DNA of 64,000 nt from Raphanus sativus. Lineage: Eukaryota > Streptophyta > Magnoliopsida > Brassicales > Brassicaceae. Shown piece after piece: positions 21,841 through 33,420 of this stretch (within the stretch, counting starts at the first letter, position 1; each line of letters opens with the position of its first letter). Where the stretch lies: contig NC_079519.1 in assembly GCF_000801105.2 (NCBI RefSeq), forward strand, positions 14,647,828 through 14,711,827, read 5' to 3'. Both the position numbers and the translations under genes were made by a program. The notes beneath the pieces are model-generated. The model saw only the letters and a program-made list of their open reading frames with translations. It ran no database searches and was not told the DNA's origin.

Positions 21841-23614
21841 ACCAAGAGAGCATAAAGGGAAAGAACCCTATGGCCCATTGGGTCCATCTAGATGGTGCGA
21901 ATAATTTCGACCATAAGAATGATGATCAGCTTGAATACGAGACTTCATAATGCCTTAAAGAGGCCAATTAGATTTCGACATCATTTTTACTTTGTCTTTG
22001 TTCTCTATAGTGGACCAAGCCACATTATATTAAGAGACAAAAGATATTTTATTCAAGGTCATGGCTAGTCCAACCTCATGATGCCTAAAGGCATGCATAT
22101 AAAAATCTCTGATGCATTACATTCCCCATAAACCAAAGTAAAATTTATCAAAGCTTTCAAAGACATTCATATGAATGGTCTACATATTGAAACTATGGGC
22201 AAAGGAAAGAAAGGACTACTTATGATTTATGAAAATGCCCAAGGCCAAAGGAAAGTCCTAGAGACTATACCTACTATATCTATAGGCCTTCATTGAGCCA
22301 AGATAAATATGATTGCGGGTTAATACCCCAAATCACTTTCCAAAGAGTTCAGAGAAGCCTTTAACATATGGCACGACATGCTCGGCCATCTAGGCTCTAT
22401 TATGATGCATAAAATACTCTTGAACTCAACTGGACATTCCTTGAAAGAAAGGAAAAGAGGTCCGACCAAGGCATTGCCTAAAAGGCATTATATTCACCCT
22501 ATAAGGCCCATCGAATTAAGAAGAAAATATGGTTTCCAACAATGGGCAAAAGGGAATAAGAGTACCTAAATTAAAAATCGCCTAAGTGGTCGAGACTACA
22601 TTCTCTATTGATCTAATAATCAATCTGATAATAGGCAAATAGCCAGGGCAATCATAATCATGTTTGATTGACCCACGGAACTTATCACTTAGATGGCATT
22701 ACCATACTTAGCTATCTGGATTATGATGCAAAGATTTAAAAGGGCACAAAAGCTATCCCATAAGATCTCACGTTTGTGCAACTTATATCTATGCACAAGG
22801 GAATTTATTGTCCCAAGCACCACGAATTAGAGTATGTTCATGAGGGGGAGTGAGGACAAATCCCATGATACATGACCATACTAAAATCCGTGAAACATGG
22901 TCCACAACCATATTACATATTGGTTGATTCGATATAAAGACCATTACCTATAAGGTTCAAAATCTAAAAGTCTATATGCTTGGGGACATCATGAGTTATA
23001 AAAGATTAACTTGCATCAGGCCATAGATATTATATCAGGCCATATAAGTGATAATAAATATTCCCACCTCATACTAATACGGGTCATGAGTCCAGACATA
23101 TATCATATTAAGACATTATGAATCAAGATATTATGAATGAATCCACCACAAATATATGTGCCATCTAAGATCATACGATCTTAGAATCTCATAAGGAGGA
23201 TTGGAAATATATGTTGGATATATATTATGAATATATTTTCTCCATAAGTTTAAAAGAAACCTTGAGCCAAAATGGGTGATCTAATTAGAGGCCAAGGAAC
23301 AAGGATTACATAAAATTTATGAATCCCAATATCCAACATTTGAAAGGAGAAAAGTAATAAGCTGGTAAAGAGTCTTAAAGACACAACCAAGTTGAATACA
23401 GAGTCTAATATAAGACCGAATTGGTTCCAAAGAGAAAAGACCTCGGAAATTAAAGAAAGGTGCAAAAGAAACGAGGTCATAGATTGTCCAGACAAGGCCG
23501 AAATGGCTATGCCGTCAGTATCAACACTTGGGGTTCGGGACGCCGGGCCTCATGGTACTGAAGGCATTGATAATGATGAGATCTCAATGAATTATTTGAT
23601 GTCTGGAAGGAAAC

Positions 23615-23624
23615 TATATATATA

Positions 23625-23671
<47 letters not shown>
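23615..23671. repeat. (TA)n microsatellite
   Basis: About 57 bases of TA repeat with one TT interruption at about 23630, inside the C1 pol remnant. Confidence 0.95.
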
Positions 23672-23674
<3 letters not shown>

Positions 23675-23882
23675 GTGTCGACAAATACATTAATAGAAAA
23701 AGCGCAAACATGTAGCACATGAATAATGAATCGAGGATCATGAACCCACGCAAGAGTATTCATAATAATGAATAAAGAAAGAAACGTGGGGTTTCTAAAG
23801 TGATAAATAAAAGGCGTATTGAATTGGCCATAAATATGTAAACGCCATATGATGACCAGTGAATAAATAATCCTGAAAGAAG

Positions 23883-24092
23883 CAGTGGCGGAGCCACATT
23901 ATGTTGAGGGGGGTCAGTTGACCCCTATGACTTTTACAAAAAAAAAAGGAATTTAGCTTAGGTACACTGTTTCTTTCTGGATCATTTGGTTAAAATAGCT
24001 TACTTTGACCCTCATGTCACATGTTCTAAACTCTTCGTTGATCCATTTAAAAGTTTTGACCCCTATAAGAAAGTGTGCTGGCTCCGCCACTG
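23883..24092. mobile_element. hAT-like MITE, 210 bp, with 8-bp target duplication
   Basis: Terminal inverted repeats CAGTGGCGGAGCCA (left) and TGGCTCCGCCACTG (right) are perfect over 14 bases. The flanking 8 bases are GAAAGAAG on both sides (23875-23882 and 24093-24100). An 8-bp duplication and a CA..TG-type terminus fit the hAT superfamily. There is no coding capacity, so it is non-autonomous. Subterminal GACCCCTAT(A/G)A motifs are also shared between the ends. It sits inside the C1 pol remnant and is younger than C1. Confidence 0.93.
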
Positions 24093-25381
24093 GAAAGAAG
24101 GATAAAACCGTGAGACACACCAAGAGAGGTCTATATAATCAAAAGTGGTGGATACTACTACATATGTTACTACATATAATGTCTGGAAGAAATTCAAAAG
24201 ATGTAGTATGTTATATATGACTCACTGGATGATAATAATATTATTGGTACCTAAAAGGTTTACCAAAATGTATTGAGCTCAGAATCATAAGATGAGAAAA
24301 GAAGTTCTCATGAACATCATTTTCCTAAAGCTGTCCCGGGATTGAATTAAATTGCTACATATAAGCAAATGAAGAGTCCTATAAGAACAGTTCAGTCTAT
24401 AGAGGAATTTTAAATTCCTTGTGTTATACTAACCAGCCTAAGATAGGTTAAATGGTTATTCATTAAACTTTAGAAAGGTTATAGACCATCACCACAAATT
24501 AGCCAAATTTGGTAATACTTATGGTTGGTCAAAATTATCAGCATGAACCAACCAAGCTGTGGTATGAATGAATAAGCTATCATAAGATAAGCTATGAGAT
24601 CAAAGTTCATCTTTGAACAAAAAGGTGTAGGACCGCATTATGAGTCCATATGCGACCAAACGGGTCCGACCATATTATAAGATTTGGTCCATGATAAAGC
24701 TGTAGATCATGGATGTCATTAGACATAAATTTGAGAATCAATTAGATCAATTCTATGTCATGACCATGTCCGGCCTAGATCAGTCCAATCGTCCATATAT
24801 ATGTGTGTACGAATTGCCGGCACACTAAGACTGCAAAATGTCTTAGATCGATCATAGATAAACTATGGACATAAGGATCATGATCTAACCAACATGACAT
24901 ATGTATAAAGTTGTCTATGGCAAATAATATTATACTCATAAAGCTAAGGCATGTCCATAAGTCCTAGAGAGCTAAGTAGCTCATACTTGATATAATGATG
25001 ATCCATATTATATAAAGGATCTAAAGTAGTAGCCAACCAATATTATAGAAAGGCATATAGGAGTGATTTGGTCAAGGACCATAATCAAACGACCAGAGTA
25101 TAAAATAGTACATTTTATCTAAAGTACTAAAGTGGTCGATATTAAAGTGGTACATTTTCTAAAGTACCATCAGGATTCTAAGAGACATGATATGTCCGAA
25201 CAATACAAGATTGTTCAAATAAGAATCCATGAACATCTATTCAGCAAGTGATGTTCAAATCAGGGGGAGTAATATGTGTTGTACTCTTTTTCCTTAACTA
25301 TGGTTTTATCCCAATGAGTTTTCCTAGTAAGGTTTTAATGAGACAACATTAAGCATATTATGAACTCATATGGTTATGGCA

Positions 25382-25393
25382 TCCAAGGGGGAG
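25382..25393 (+). other. C1 polypurine tract
   Basis: TCCAAGGGGGAG directly before the LTR start TGTTATAATA, the normal position for plus-strand priming in copia elements. It fixes 25394-25741 as a 3' LTR. Confidence 0.85.
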
Positions 25394-25741
25394 TGTTATA
25401 ATATCCATTATGTGGATGGACCATAACCAAGTACTTAACCAAGTACTAAACAAGTCCAACAAGTACAAGAGGAAGTCCAAGGAGGTTTATATCCGGTCTA
25501 CATCGGTTCATCTACAAACCGGTCCGAGAGGAGAAGACTCAGTCAACCTCGTTATCATCACCTTGACCAAGTCTTCATGTATGACATCAATGTAGTCAAT
25601 GTAATTAATGTGTAGATTTACTTCCTTGTAAAGCATTTGTAAGCCCTTGTACAAACCACTATATAATGTGGTGTTGGCTAATGAGAAATACACACAACAT
25701 TCCTCACAATTCACTCTCCACATTTCACACATATTACAACA
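25394..25741 (+). mobile_element. C1 3' LTR (348 bp), copia
   Basis: It begins TGTTATAATATCC and ends ATTACAACA. An inverted partner of the same length, 348 bp, is at 39395-39742 with about six differences by eye. The outer flank is CCTTT (25742-25746); the outer flank of the partner is AAAGG in plus orientation (39743-39747), its reverse complement. The flanks join into a continuous A1 LTR once the contig is turned. Confidence 0.93.
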
Positions 25742-26746
25742 CCTTTAGAGATATCGAGCGATACACTTTTCGCAGCGCCGATCGATTGTCCAGTTGGGAT
25801 ATCGATCGAAGACTTCTAGAAATGCCTAGGCGCGAGCTGATAATGAACAGTAGGTCTGAAGGAGGGCTCTCGCTCTTCTCAACAGGAGACAAACTAGTTC
25901 AAATGGATAATTCAAGATATAAAGATCATAGTGATCTATGCTCTAGTTAGCTAATCTAGAACAAGCATAGGGTACAATCCATTTGATGAATATCACAACT
26001 TAGCAAGTATAGTTTGGGGCTAATCCCACAAACCTATCTGAACCTTAGATCTAACAGGTGGATCTATTCAGACATGATAGTTGTCACAGAAATCATAGAT
26101 GAATAGATGAAAAGCAATAGATAAATAAACCAAAAGCAAAGGAGTTCCAGGAATACTCTGAAGGAGTTCCTCCCTTCTCTCCTAACTAAGAGCAATGAAT
26201 GAAAGAAAGCGTAGCCGTCAACAATGGCTTAGAAATAACATAAATAGGGTTTTTGGTCGTCAATGGTATTTTGGTAACTTTGTGGTGACTCCTGGGCTTC
26301 AGTCGGTCATGAAATATACTCGGCCCACATTCTGATGTCCCTGTCGATCGACATGCAGTGTTCTGCATCGATCGACATACAATCCTTTTCTCGACAGCTT
26401 TCTCTCGCGAGGCAGACTGACCACTATTCAGTAAAATGGGCATAACTTCTGCTACAGGATGCGGATTGACCTCAGACCGGTGGCATTAGAAAGCTAACTC
26501 AAATATCTATCATGTGTCAAACTATGGGCTAAATCCAACGGTGGGAAGATCTCCATCGAGAGCCAAATATCTGAAGCGTCTGTGCAGTTCTGCACTTTGA
26601 AAGACTCCAAAAGCCACCAAATCACCTTATATCTGTAAATCGTCCCTGGATCTGTAAATACTCTAAATAGACTCCAATTCATAATATATAATATATATAA
26701 CACTTATATACCATGGATAAAAATAGGTAAAATTCATGGTATATCA
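25742..26746 (-). mobile_element. A1 3' LTR, first part (interrupted by C1)
   Basis: On the minus strand the LTR starts TGATATACCATG at 26746 after a polypurine tract AAGTCTGGGGAAGT, and runs to the C1 insertion at 25742. It closely matches the A3 LTR (57275-58215): both contain GCGCCTAGGCAT, TCATTATCAGCT and repeated ATCGATCGAC. The remaining 428 bases are at 39743-40170, giving an LTR of about 1.43 kb without the duplicated CCTTT. Confidence 0.88.
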
Positions 26747-27205
26747 ACTTCCCCAGACTTACCCTTTTGCTTGTCCTCAAGCAAAACCAACAGGCAGTCT
26801 CTCTTAAAGAAGTTTGAAAATAGTAGGGACTCAAAGGATTTTAAAAACCCAGTTCATCATCTCTCTAGTAGTGCAAACCAATCATTAAACATCATAACCT
26901 TAGAAGAAAATTATACAATATTCTAGTATAGCAACCAAATTCCACTAGTTCCACAACCTAACAGATCCTGTCTGACAATCCCCTCTACTAATATCATTTC
27001 TTGCATAAAAATAAAAGTGTAGGCTTTACCTCGGGAGTATCGACCAAAGGACACATGAATTCAACTCAAACAAGTATCTAAACACACAGGTAGTCTTCTC
27101 TGATCCCTTTCTCCCCTCATTTCTCTTCTCTAAATCTCTTATTAGTTTCAATTTCAACAGGTTTTGATGCCAACACAGGTTATCTAGTCTATATCATTGA
27201 CATTG
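26747..27205 (-). mobile_element. A1 internal region between T2 and the A1 3' LTR
   Basis: Non-coding; its minus-strand end is GACAAGCAAAAGGGTAAGTC then the polypurine tract. The right edge CATTG (27201-27205) is the T2 target duplication. The sequence is the natural continuation of 10636. Confidence 0.8.
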
Positions 27206-29230
27206 TGTGGGAACCACAATTCGCACCGTCAATATTTCGTAAAAATAAGGAAACTAGGAAAATCCTAATTTCCCAGAGGTCCCGGATTTCTGAGAAACCA
27301 CACGTAAGGCAATCAGAACACGACAATAATGGAAAAATAAAATAAAAATCGTAAAAAGAGCAAGAAGGATTTTATTCCGAATCTGCGTATGAGCGTAACA
27401 ACAACAGGATAACGTGCTTCGGCTACAAGAGCTGTCGGCGAGATCCTAGTTCTAATACCCGAAGGTGGCTAAACCTAATTGAGTCGCAGCTCGAAAACAA
27501 AAACGGAAAGTTGCCTAAAATGCTCTAAGTGCTAGTTTGCTCTGGAAAAAGTGATGCCTCTATGCCTCTCGCCTTGAACTCCTTATATACTCCCTCCAAG
27601 GTCGGTTTACGCTTCCCCTTTTTGCCCTTAAGCCTTCATAGTCGAAAAATGGGAATATTCCATTTTTTCCGATCTTCAGGATTATCTGCGGAAAGTTTCC
27701 ATTTATCCGCGGAAACTGATGCTTATACTCCAAGCATAAACCGTCATAAGGTTTATGTGTTTTTAAGAAATCGTAAGTGGGCCTCGAATCAAGTTTAGGA
27801 CCTCCTTGGGCCATGTTTTCGATTTGAGACGTTTTTACGATTTCTCCGATAAGGTTAAGTTTCCGCGATTTTATCGGTAAACCGAACGGACGACTTCATT
27901 TGATCGAGAGATCAAGAAACGAATAGTAGTGAATTGCGGAGAACGGCTATACGGATAGTCGAGAATGCATAGTTTTACGTTGTATCGTTGGTTCGGAAGA
28001 CTTCGGACGTTTTGGAGAATGATCGATATACGAACGCTCGATCGCTATAGCGACCGAACTTTGTCCGCAGCTCGGTCGCTATAGCGACCGAGATCTATCC
28101 GCAGCTCGTTCGCTATAGCGACCGAGCCGCATCCGAGGCGCGGTCGCTATAGCGACCGAGCTCTGTTCGGAGCTCGTGGCTCGGTTGCTATAGCGACCGA
28201 GCTGTAATCGAAGCTCAGTCGCTATAGCGACCGAGCGTGGTCTCGTGATCCGTTCGCTATAGCAACCGAGCTCTTGTTCGTGACCCGATCGCCATTGCGA
28301 TCGGGTTTTTGCCGTGGACTGAGATCCGTTGTCCAAGCGTCCGAAACCATTGCGAAGCCCACAATGCTCTTAGGATGTTTGTTTGCGGATGTTTGGACCT
28401 TTGATAACATTGTTCCGTTGATTTAAGAAATCGTTACTTTCCTAAATCGTTGATTTCTTAAGTCGTTGATTAAAAGATCGTTGATTTCTTAAGTCGTTGA
28501 TTAAGAGATCGTTGATTTCTTAAGTCGTTGATTAAGAAATCGTTGTTTTAAGAAATTGTTGATTTCTTAAATCGTTGATTAAGAAATCGTTGTTTTAAAG
28601 AATCGTTGTCTTAAAATAAGGTTTTAAGGAATCTGCCTTGTAACTTCAAAGAGGCCGTTCTCTCAAACCGTGAGGACCCAGAAAACGATCAAGATATCAA
28701 ATTGAAGCCCTCGCCGAGCTTGTTTTCGTGTGACCCCTTGGTTGTTCCGCGATTGCCAAGCCGTATCCTCGTGGTTTAACGATCTTTTGTTATCTCCGAT
28801 GATCGTGTTTTAACGAGAACTTTGTTTAGTCGCGGAACCTTTTGCAAGGAGACGATTTTTAAGAAATCGTAGATTTAAGAAATCGTAGATTTAAGAAATC
28901 GTTGATTTTAAGAAATCGTTGATTTAAGAAATCGTTGATTTTCTTAAATCGTTGATTTAAGAACAAGATTTTCCCGCAAGTTTTTCGTATAAGTTTTCCG
29001 TATAAGTTTTCCTTGAAAACGTAGAAATTCTTAAGACGTATATTTTTATCGAATGTTTTGATACTAACTTTTTCGTCAACACGAACCATTGGAGCTTGTT
29101 TCGACGCTGAGGACAAATCTAATTAAGAATTTTATCGTAAAAATTAGTTTAAGTAATTTTTACGAGAATTATCTTTTTCGAGGAATATTTTCGAAAGTTA
29201 ATTTCGTTGTGACCGTTTTTGACCCCAACA
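27206..29230 (-). mobile_element. T2 3' LTR (2,025 bp)
   Basis: Inverted partner of 10637-12534: minus strand starts TGTTGGGGTC at 29230 and ends GGTTCCCACA at 27206. It is 127 bases longer, and the extra length falls in the palindrome cluster (28035-28290, about seven units against about three). The hairpin-repeat arrays are present as in the 5' LTR. The apparent ORFs 28079-28336 and 28859-29116 arise from repeats. Confidence 0.92.
28035..28290 (-). repeat. Palindrome array in T2 3' LTR (about 7 units)
   Basis: Units about 35 bases apart, each centred on GCTATAGC flanked by CGGTC/GACCG, for example CTCGGTCGCTATAGCGACCG at about 28075. Some arms carry changes (TCGTTCGCTATAGCGACCGA; TCGGTTGCTATAGCGACCGA). 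The outermost unit reads CCCGATCGCCATTGCGATCG. Confidence 0.88.
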
Positions 29231-32200
29231 GTTAGCCCTCCAGCCCGTTAGAACCGTTGATCGTAGATGCGAGGTTCTAGCGTGCGATAAGACAAGTTAG
29301 TCAAGTTAGGCGGAATTAACGGTTGAAAATGTCCGTTTAAAGTTGTACGTCCATTCTAAGAAGAGTGGAATCTTATAAGATTGGGGCTGCGCTTGATGAA
29401 AGCTGCATATGTACCCTTCGTTAAAAAGGGATCAAGCCATTCGTAGTTCGTCTTGGAGTTAAGATTCTTATGACCTGTTTTCCAGTGAGACTTTATCGTC
29501 TAGTTATTTCGAGCATGTTGCTGTCGATGGTATTTCGTATTGGACCTTTGTCGGCCGCAAGAGTAGCCTCGGAGGCTGTTTATTTTGGCCAAGTTTGGCC
29601 TGTAAAAATATATTGCTCAAATCTATAAAATCGTGGTTTTTTATAAATCGAGAGAACTTCCGTTTATCGAAGTGAGAGGGACAGGGTGTGAGTTGTCGTC
29701 TCATTCCTGCCTCTCCGATGGTCACCGTATCCATCTATTGTACAAAGCGAGATTTTTCGCGGTTTACTGATTTACACAAAGGTTCGTGAAACGGATAGAC
29801 TTAAGTGAAGAGACAAGTTTTGGGATCTCGTATCGGGTGTTGATGCTATGTCTGTGAGATGTTAAGTACCAGCAAGGATGGGTTTAGGGCAAGACCTAGG
29901 TTTACTTTCGGACTGAGGCTTTGCAATGACAAATCGGCTTTCGTTTTGCATGTTTGCGATTTTAACCTGACTCGTATCGTTTTAAAATTCGCGAAGTGTT
30001 ATCGGCTTATTATGATTTGTCTGGGTACGAGTCGGAGCTACTTCCTTTACGAAGCACTCAAACGAAATTTCGGTTTTCTTGTATAGCACGCTATGGTATC
30101 CTGGTCGGATGTAAGAGAGCCTACCCTTAGGTGGCTTGTCTGTTTAGGACGTTAAAGTTCGTTTGTTGTGATCAGCAACAACGATATGATGCTGTTTAGA
30201 AGGCGTATGAACTTTTGGTCGAAAAATGTTAATTCGAGCATGAAGCGACGTCTCGCAATGCTGCGACTTTATTTTTCTTATGCTATAAGAAGATTTATGG
30301 GCTTTCGCATATGATTTGATTTATACTTTCATCAAGTGCAAAGGCTAGAATCCGAGTAGTCACTTCGGATTTTGATTTTGTCGCTTTGTCCGTATGCTAC
30401 TTTTTAGCGAGCGTTTTTAGGTGTAAGCGATGAGAGACATGTGTCCGGATGTGATAATCGTTTTGTAGATACTGGATCCGTTGTCGTAGCTGTTTAGTAG
30501 TTGGCGAATTGTTTTGAGGATTTTGGACCGAAGGATCGTGTAAATTTACCAGGGAGAAGCGTCTAACTTCACTGTGTTTCGTGAAGTGTTGGCCTTCCAG
30601 AACTTGTTTTTGAATTTTTAAGAATGACTCGTATAGCTCTAGGAGCTTTGTTACGATTGTTTCTTTTTATGCAGTGTTTTATGGAGCGTATAGAACTTAA
30701 TCTATTGATGATAAGTTTACATCTTCCGTTAACCATATGGTTGTTACGACTGAGTTTAGTTACGAAGAATTTATCGTATGATTTCCGATTCTGAGTTATA
30801 CGACAAGCTACTTGCATAATAGTCACTTGGCGTTTCACGAAAAATCGTGGATTGTCGATTAGCCGTTAGCCGTTTATGCGGTTGGAGCGGTGATCGCTCA
30901 GTAGTTTTGGATTGGCATGGAGGCTCGGTGCAACCGTATAGCCAGGGAAGTTGTTGGTAAATGATCATCGTAGAATTTGGTTGCAGTCATTTTCTGCTTC
31001 GACGTAGCCGAGGGTAAAAGCAGGAATCAGCAACCTTATGGAGCAAAAATTATCTACGACTGATATCCGTTTTTTTTACGAAAGAAAACGGGTTAACTGT
31101 TCTTTCGAAGGTTTTTCTTTCTTTAGGAAGCAGGACGAGTGTTCCTTAGAATGCGTGGCGATCGTTTCTCGGTTTTTCGAGAGACTAGATCGGTTTGCAT
31201 GTTCTGCCTGGAAAGTCAAGGAACAATGGAACAAGACTTTTTCGTTCCTTTCCTACCAAAAAATTAAAAACTTGACGGAATTTTTAGTCGGACGTACCTT
31301 AGTCCCATTGATGATTCGAGATTGCCCCTTCTTCCTTCTTCTTCTCCTCTTTTCTTCTGACTTTATCGAAAGTTTATTATGTGTTTAGGAATGGCCACTT
31401 TCTATTCAACGTCGAAAGACTTCGAAAAGTCAGTTACCGAATTTCATATGAATTGGTTTCCGATGAAATTCTGACGAGCATATCGGAATGAGGAAGGGAT
31501 ATCAATGTCCAAGTTCGTCCTCGTTTCTTCGTATCTCTGGTTTTACCAAATTGATCAGGTGCGCTTTGTCTATCAAACGTTATGAATAGATGTTTTCGAC
31601 TTAACGTGGCATAATCCGGTAAAATCACATTGTGTTTTATGGATCGAAGGAATTTTACGAAATCGTTAAACCAAAGGGAGGAGACGCAGAAAAAGAGGGG
31701 CGTTTTGGAAAGACGGGTCAATGGACAAGGCGTCACTCGAGTGAGGCTCTCAGTTTGTCAGGCTGTGAGCGAACTGGTTATGTTCCAGATACGATATTGT
31801 TTGGCTTTATGAATGATGTTTCGTAAAATATGGTCGAGCTTGATCTTACGAAAGCTCTTTCCTAAAGCGCTGTCGAGCTTTTTATTTTTCGAGAGTTATT
31901 CCACAACTGTTGCCGAGTTAATTTTACGGGAAGTCGCTTCGTAAAATTGTTGTCGAGTTTAATTGTAGAAAAATCCTTCTCGTGAAATATTGTCGAGTAT
32001 TATTCTACGAAAAGTGTTTCGTAAAATGTTATCGAACTTAATATCAGAAGTCCTTGCTGCGGTGAGGCGTAATTTTGGTGACTAAATTTAATCATAAATT
32101 TTCTCGTTTCCGTAGGATTGACCCGAAGGAGTTTTGAGTAGTTTTTCGAAAGTAAGCTTAGTAGACAACAGTCGAGAGTCCGCAACGACCGAAATCCTAG

Positions 32201-32252
32201 GTGTCAGAAAACGTCTTAGCCGTGAGGGATATGATCTCTCGTTATGGCTCTG
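29231..32252 (-). mobile_element. T2 internal 3' region, non-coding
   Basis: About 3 kb on the minus strand between the A2 insertion (CTCTG at 32248-32252) and the T2 3' LTR, with a purine-rich GGGCTGGAGGGCTAAC directly before the LTR. No ORF of any length shows a domain, and no antisense gene like that of T1 or T4 is detectable. A cluster of short repeats is at 31810-32045. Confidence 0.7.
31810..32045 (-). repeat. TTTCGTAAAAT...TGTCGAG tandem repeat, about five units
   Basis: Five diverged units of about 45-50 bases with the plan CGTAAAAT, TGTCGAG(C/T)TT, ATT, TACGAAA, so each unit starts and ends with complementary CGTAAA / TTTACG-like arms. Confidence 0.65.
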
Positions 32253-33403
32253 TGATACACTAAAAATGAATCCATGCTACTGCCAAGTTAACAGTTGCAA
32301 TTGTAGTATTTGAGATTCAATCCAGAGGACCAGTCTACACTCTAGTTCTATGAGTTCCGAAATCAAGCTAAGAAGAAGATAAATATTTGGGTTAAAGAGG
32401 TGACGTAGAGAACAAGTAAAAAGCACAAGTGATGAATTCAAATTAAAAGGAGTTAATCTAGGATGAATGCGAGTGATCTCAATCACGACCGAGCAGCTAT
32501 TCAGGTTTGATGCAGTTCTATCTAGAACTCGGAGAACAGGCTAGAACAACACATTGTCGTGTAGTTGATCCTTTCACCGATCAGACCCAGCTCCTAAGAT
32601 GTCGCTTGGTCTGAGATCTGATGGTGAACCTTAATGAATAACTCCGATCTGTTCACAATGCACCTTAACATCTACTTTCGTGTGGCTAAGGATGCAGTGC
32701 TCATTCATACAGGATCTAGCAACCTATTACACTTTTGATGTACAGATTTACTTGGGATCAAACGCTAGATGATCAGTTTAACGCAGGCATGAAACAATGA
32801 ATGAATGAAGATTTACTAATTGATAACCTATCTATGCTCAGTCGTGAATGCACTCTATCACCCTAGATCAACAGTCGACTACTCAATCATGATGCAGAGA
32901 AGAACAACAGATGAAACTGAAATACTCATGATCAGAATAAGAAGAAATAAACTAGGGTTCAGGTTGTTCTCTCGAGTGAGATGAGAGCCTTCTCCCTTAC
33001 AAAAAGCTTGAATCCAAAGTATGAAACTTGTCTCTTGCAAAAACTAGCGTAAGTCATAGAAAATAGAGAGATGGCGTTTTTATATGGAGGCGCCAATCAG
33101 AAGAAAAGAGATTAGGGCATCAGGGCTTTAATTCCCGAAATAGGAGTTTCCATATTCGTCTGGAACAATCTCCGGATCACTCCGTCTGCTTGTTCCGCTT
33201 GCGATAGAACAGTCTCGGGACTGTTCTCTTGAGTGTTCTCCGCAGGAATGCTCCAAAAAGACTTCTTTTCCTCAGGCACCTTCTCTTCTTCCTTCTACCA
33301 ACTCCAGACCTGTAAAAGGTCAAAAAGGACTAGACTGACACGAATTAGTGACTTGAAACAAATGAAAACATATATACAATGATGTTAAAAACACCATATA
33401 TCA
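32253..33403 (-). mobile_element. A2 3' LTR (1,151 bp)
   Basis: Inverted partner of 14344-15493. On the minus strand it starts TGATATATGG at 33403, right after a polypurine tract (TCTAAGTCTGGGGGAAT, 33404-33420), which fixes it as a 3' LTR. The base run after it is CAGAG on the minus strand, the same as before the 5' LTR. Confidence 0.93.
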
Positions 33404-33420
33404 ATTCCCCCAGACTTAGA
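33404..33420 (-). other. A2 polypurine tract
   Basis: TCTAAGTCTGGGGGAAT on the minus strand abuts the LTR start. Copies of the same AAGTCTGGGGGA motif are found at 18292 and 34770 within A2. Confidence 0.8.

Larger units (their letters stand above)
21841..25381 (+). pseudogene. pol: C1 copia pol remnant, heavily degraded
   Basis: Landmarks in order: a GAG-pre-integrase stretch (WHDMLGHLGSIMMHKILLNS at about 22369); a spacer between integrase and RT (DNDEISMNYLMSGRKL at about 23570); and, near 25250-25390, the usual copia tail and polypurine tract. Between these no frame longer than about 107 codons survives and stops occur every few dozen codons in all frames. RT and RNase H cannot be read continuously. 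The order of landmarks is that of a Ty1/copia Pol (integrase before RT). Confidence 0.75.

Noticed and set aside
28079..28336. Arg/Ser-rich ORF on the minus strand
   Set aside because: It is the translation of the palindrome array; the counterpart in the other LTR differs in length because of unit number.
28859..29116. Conserved ORF shared by both T2 LTRs (also 10751-10972)
   Set aside because: Similarity is fully explained by LTR identity, and the frame runs into hairpin repeats with no domain.
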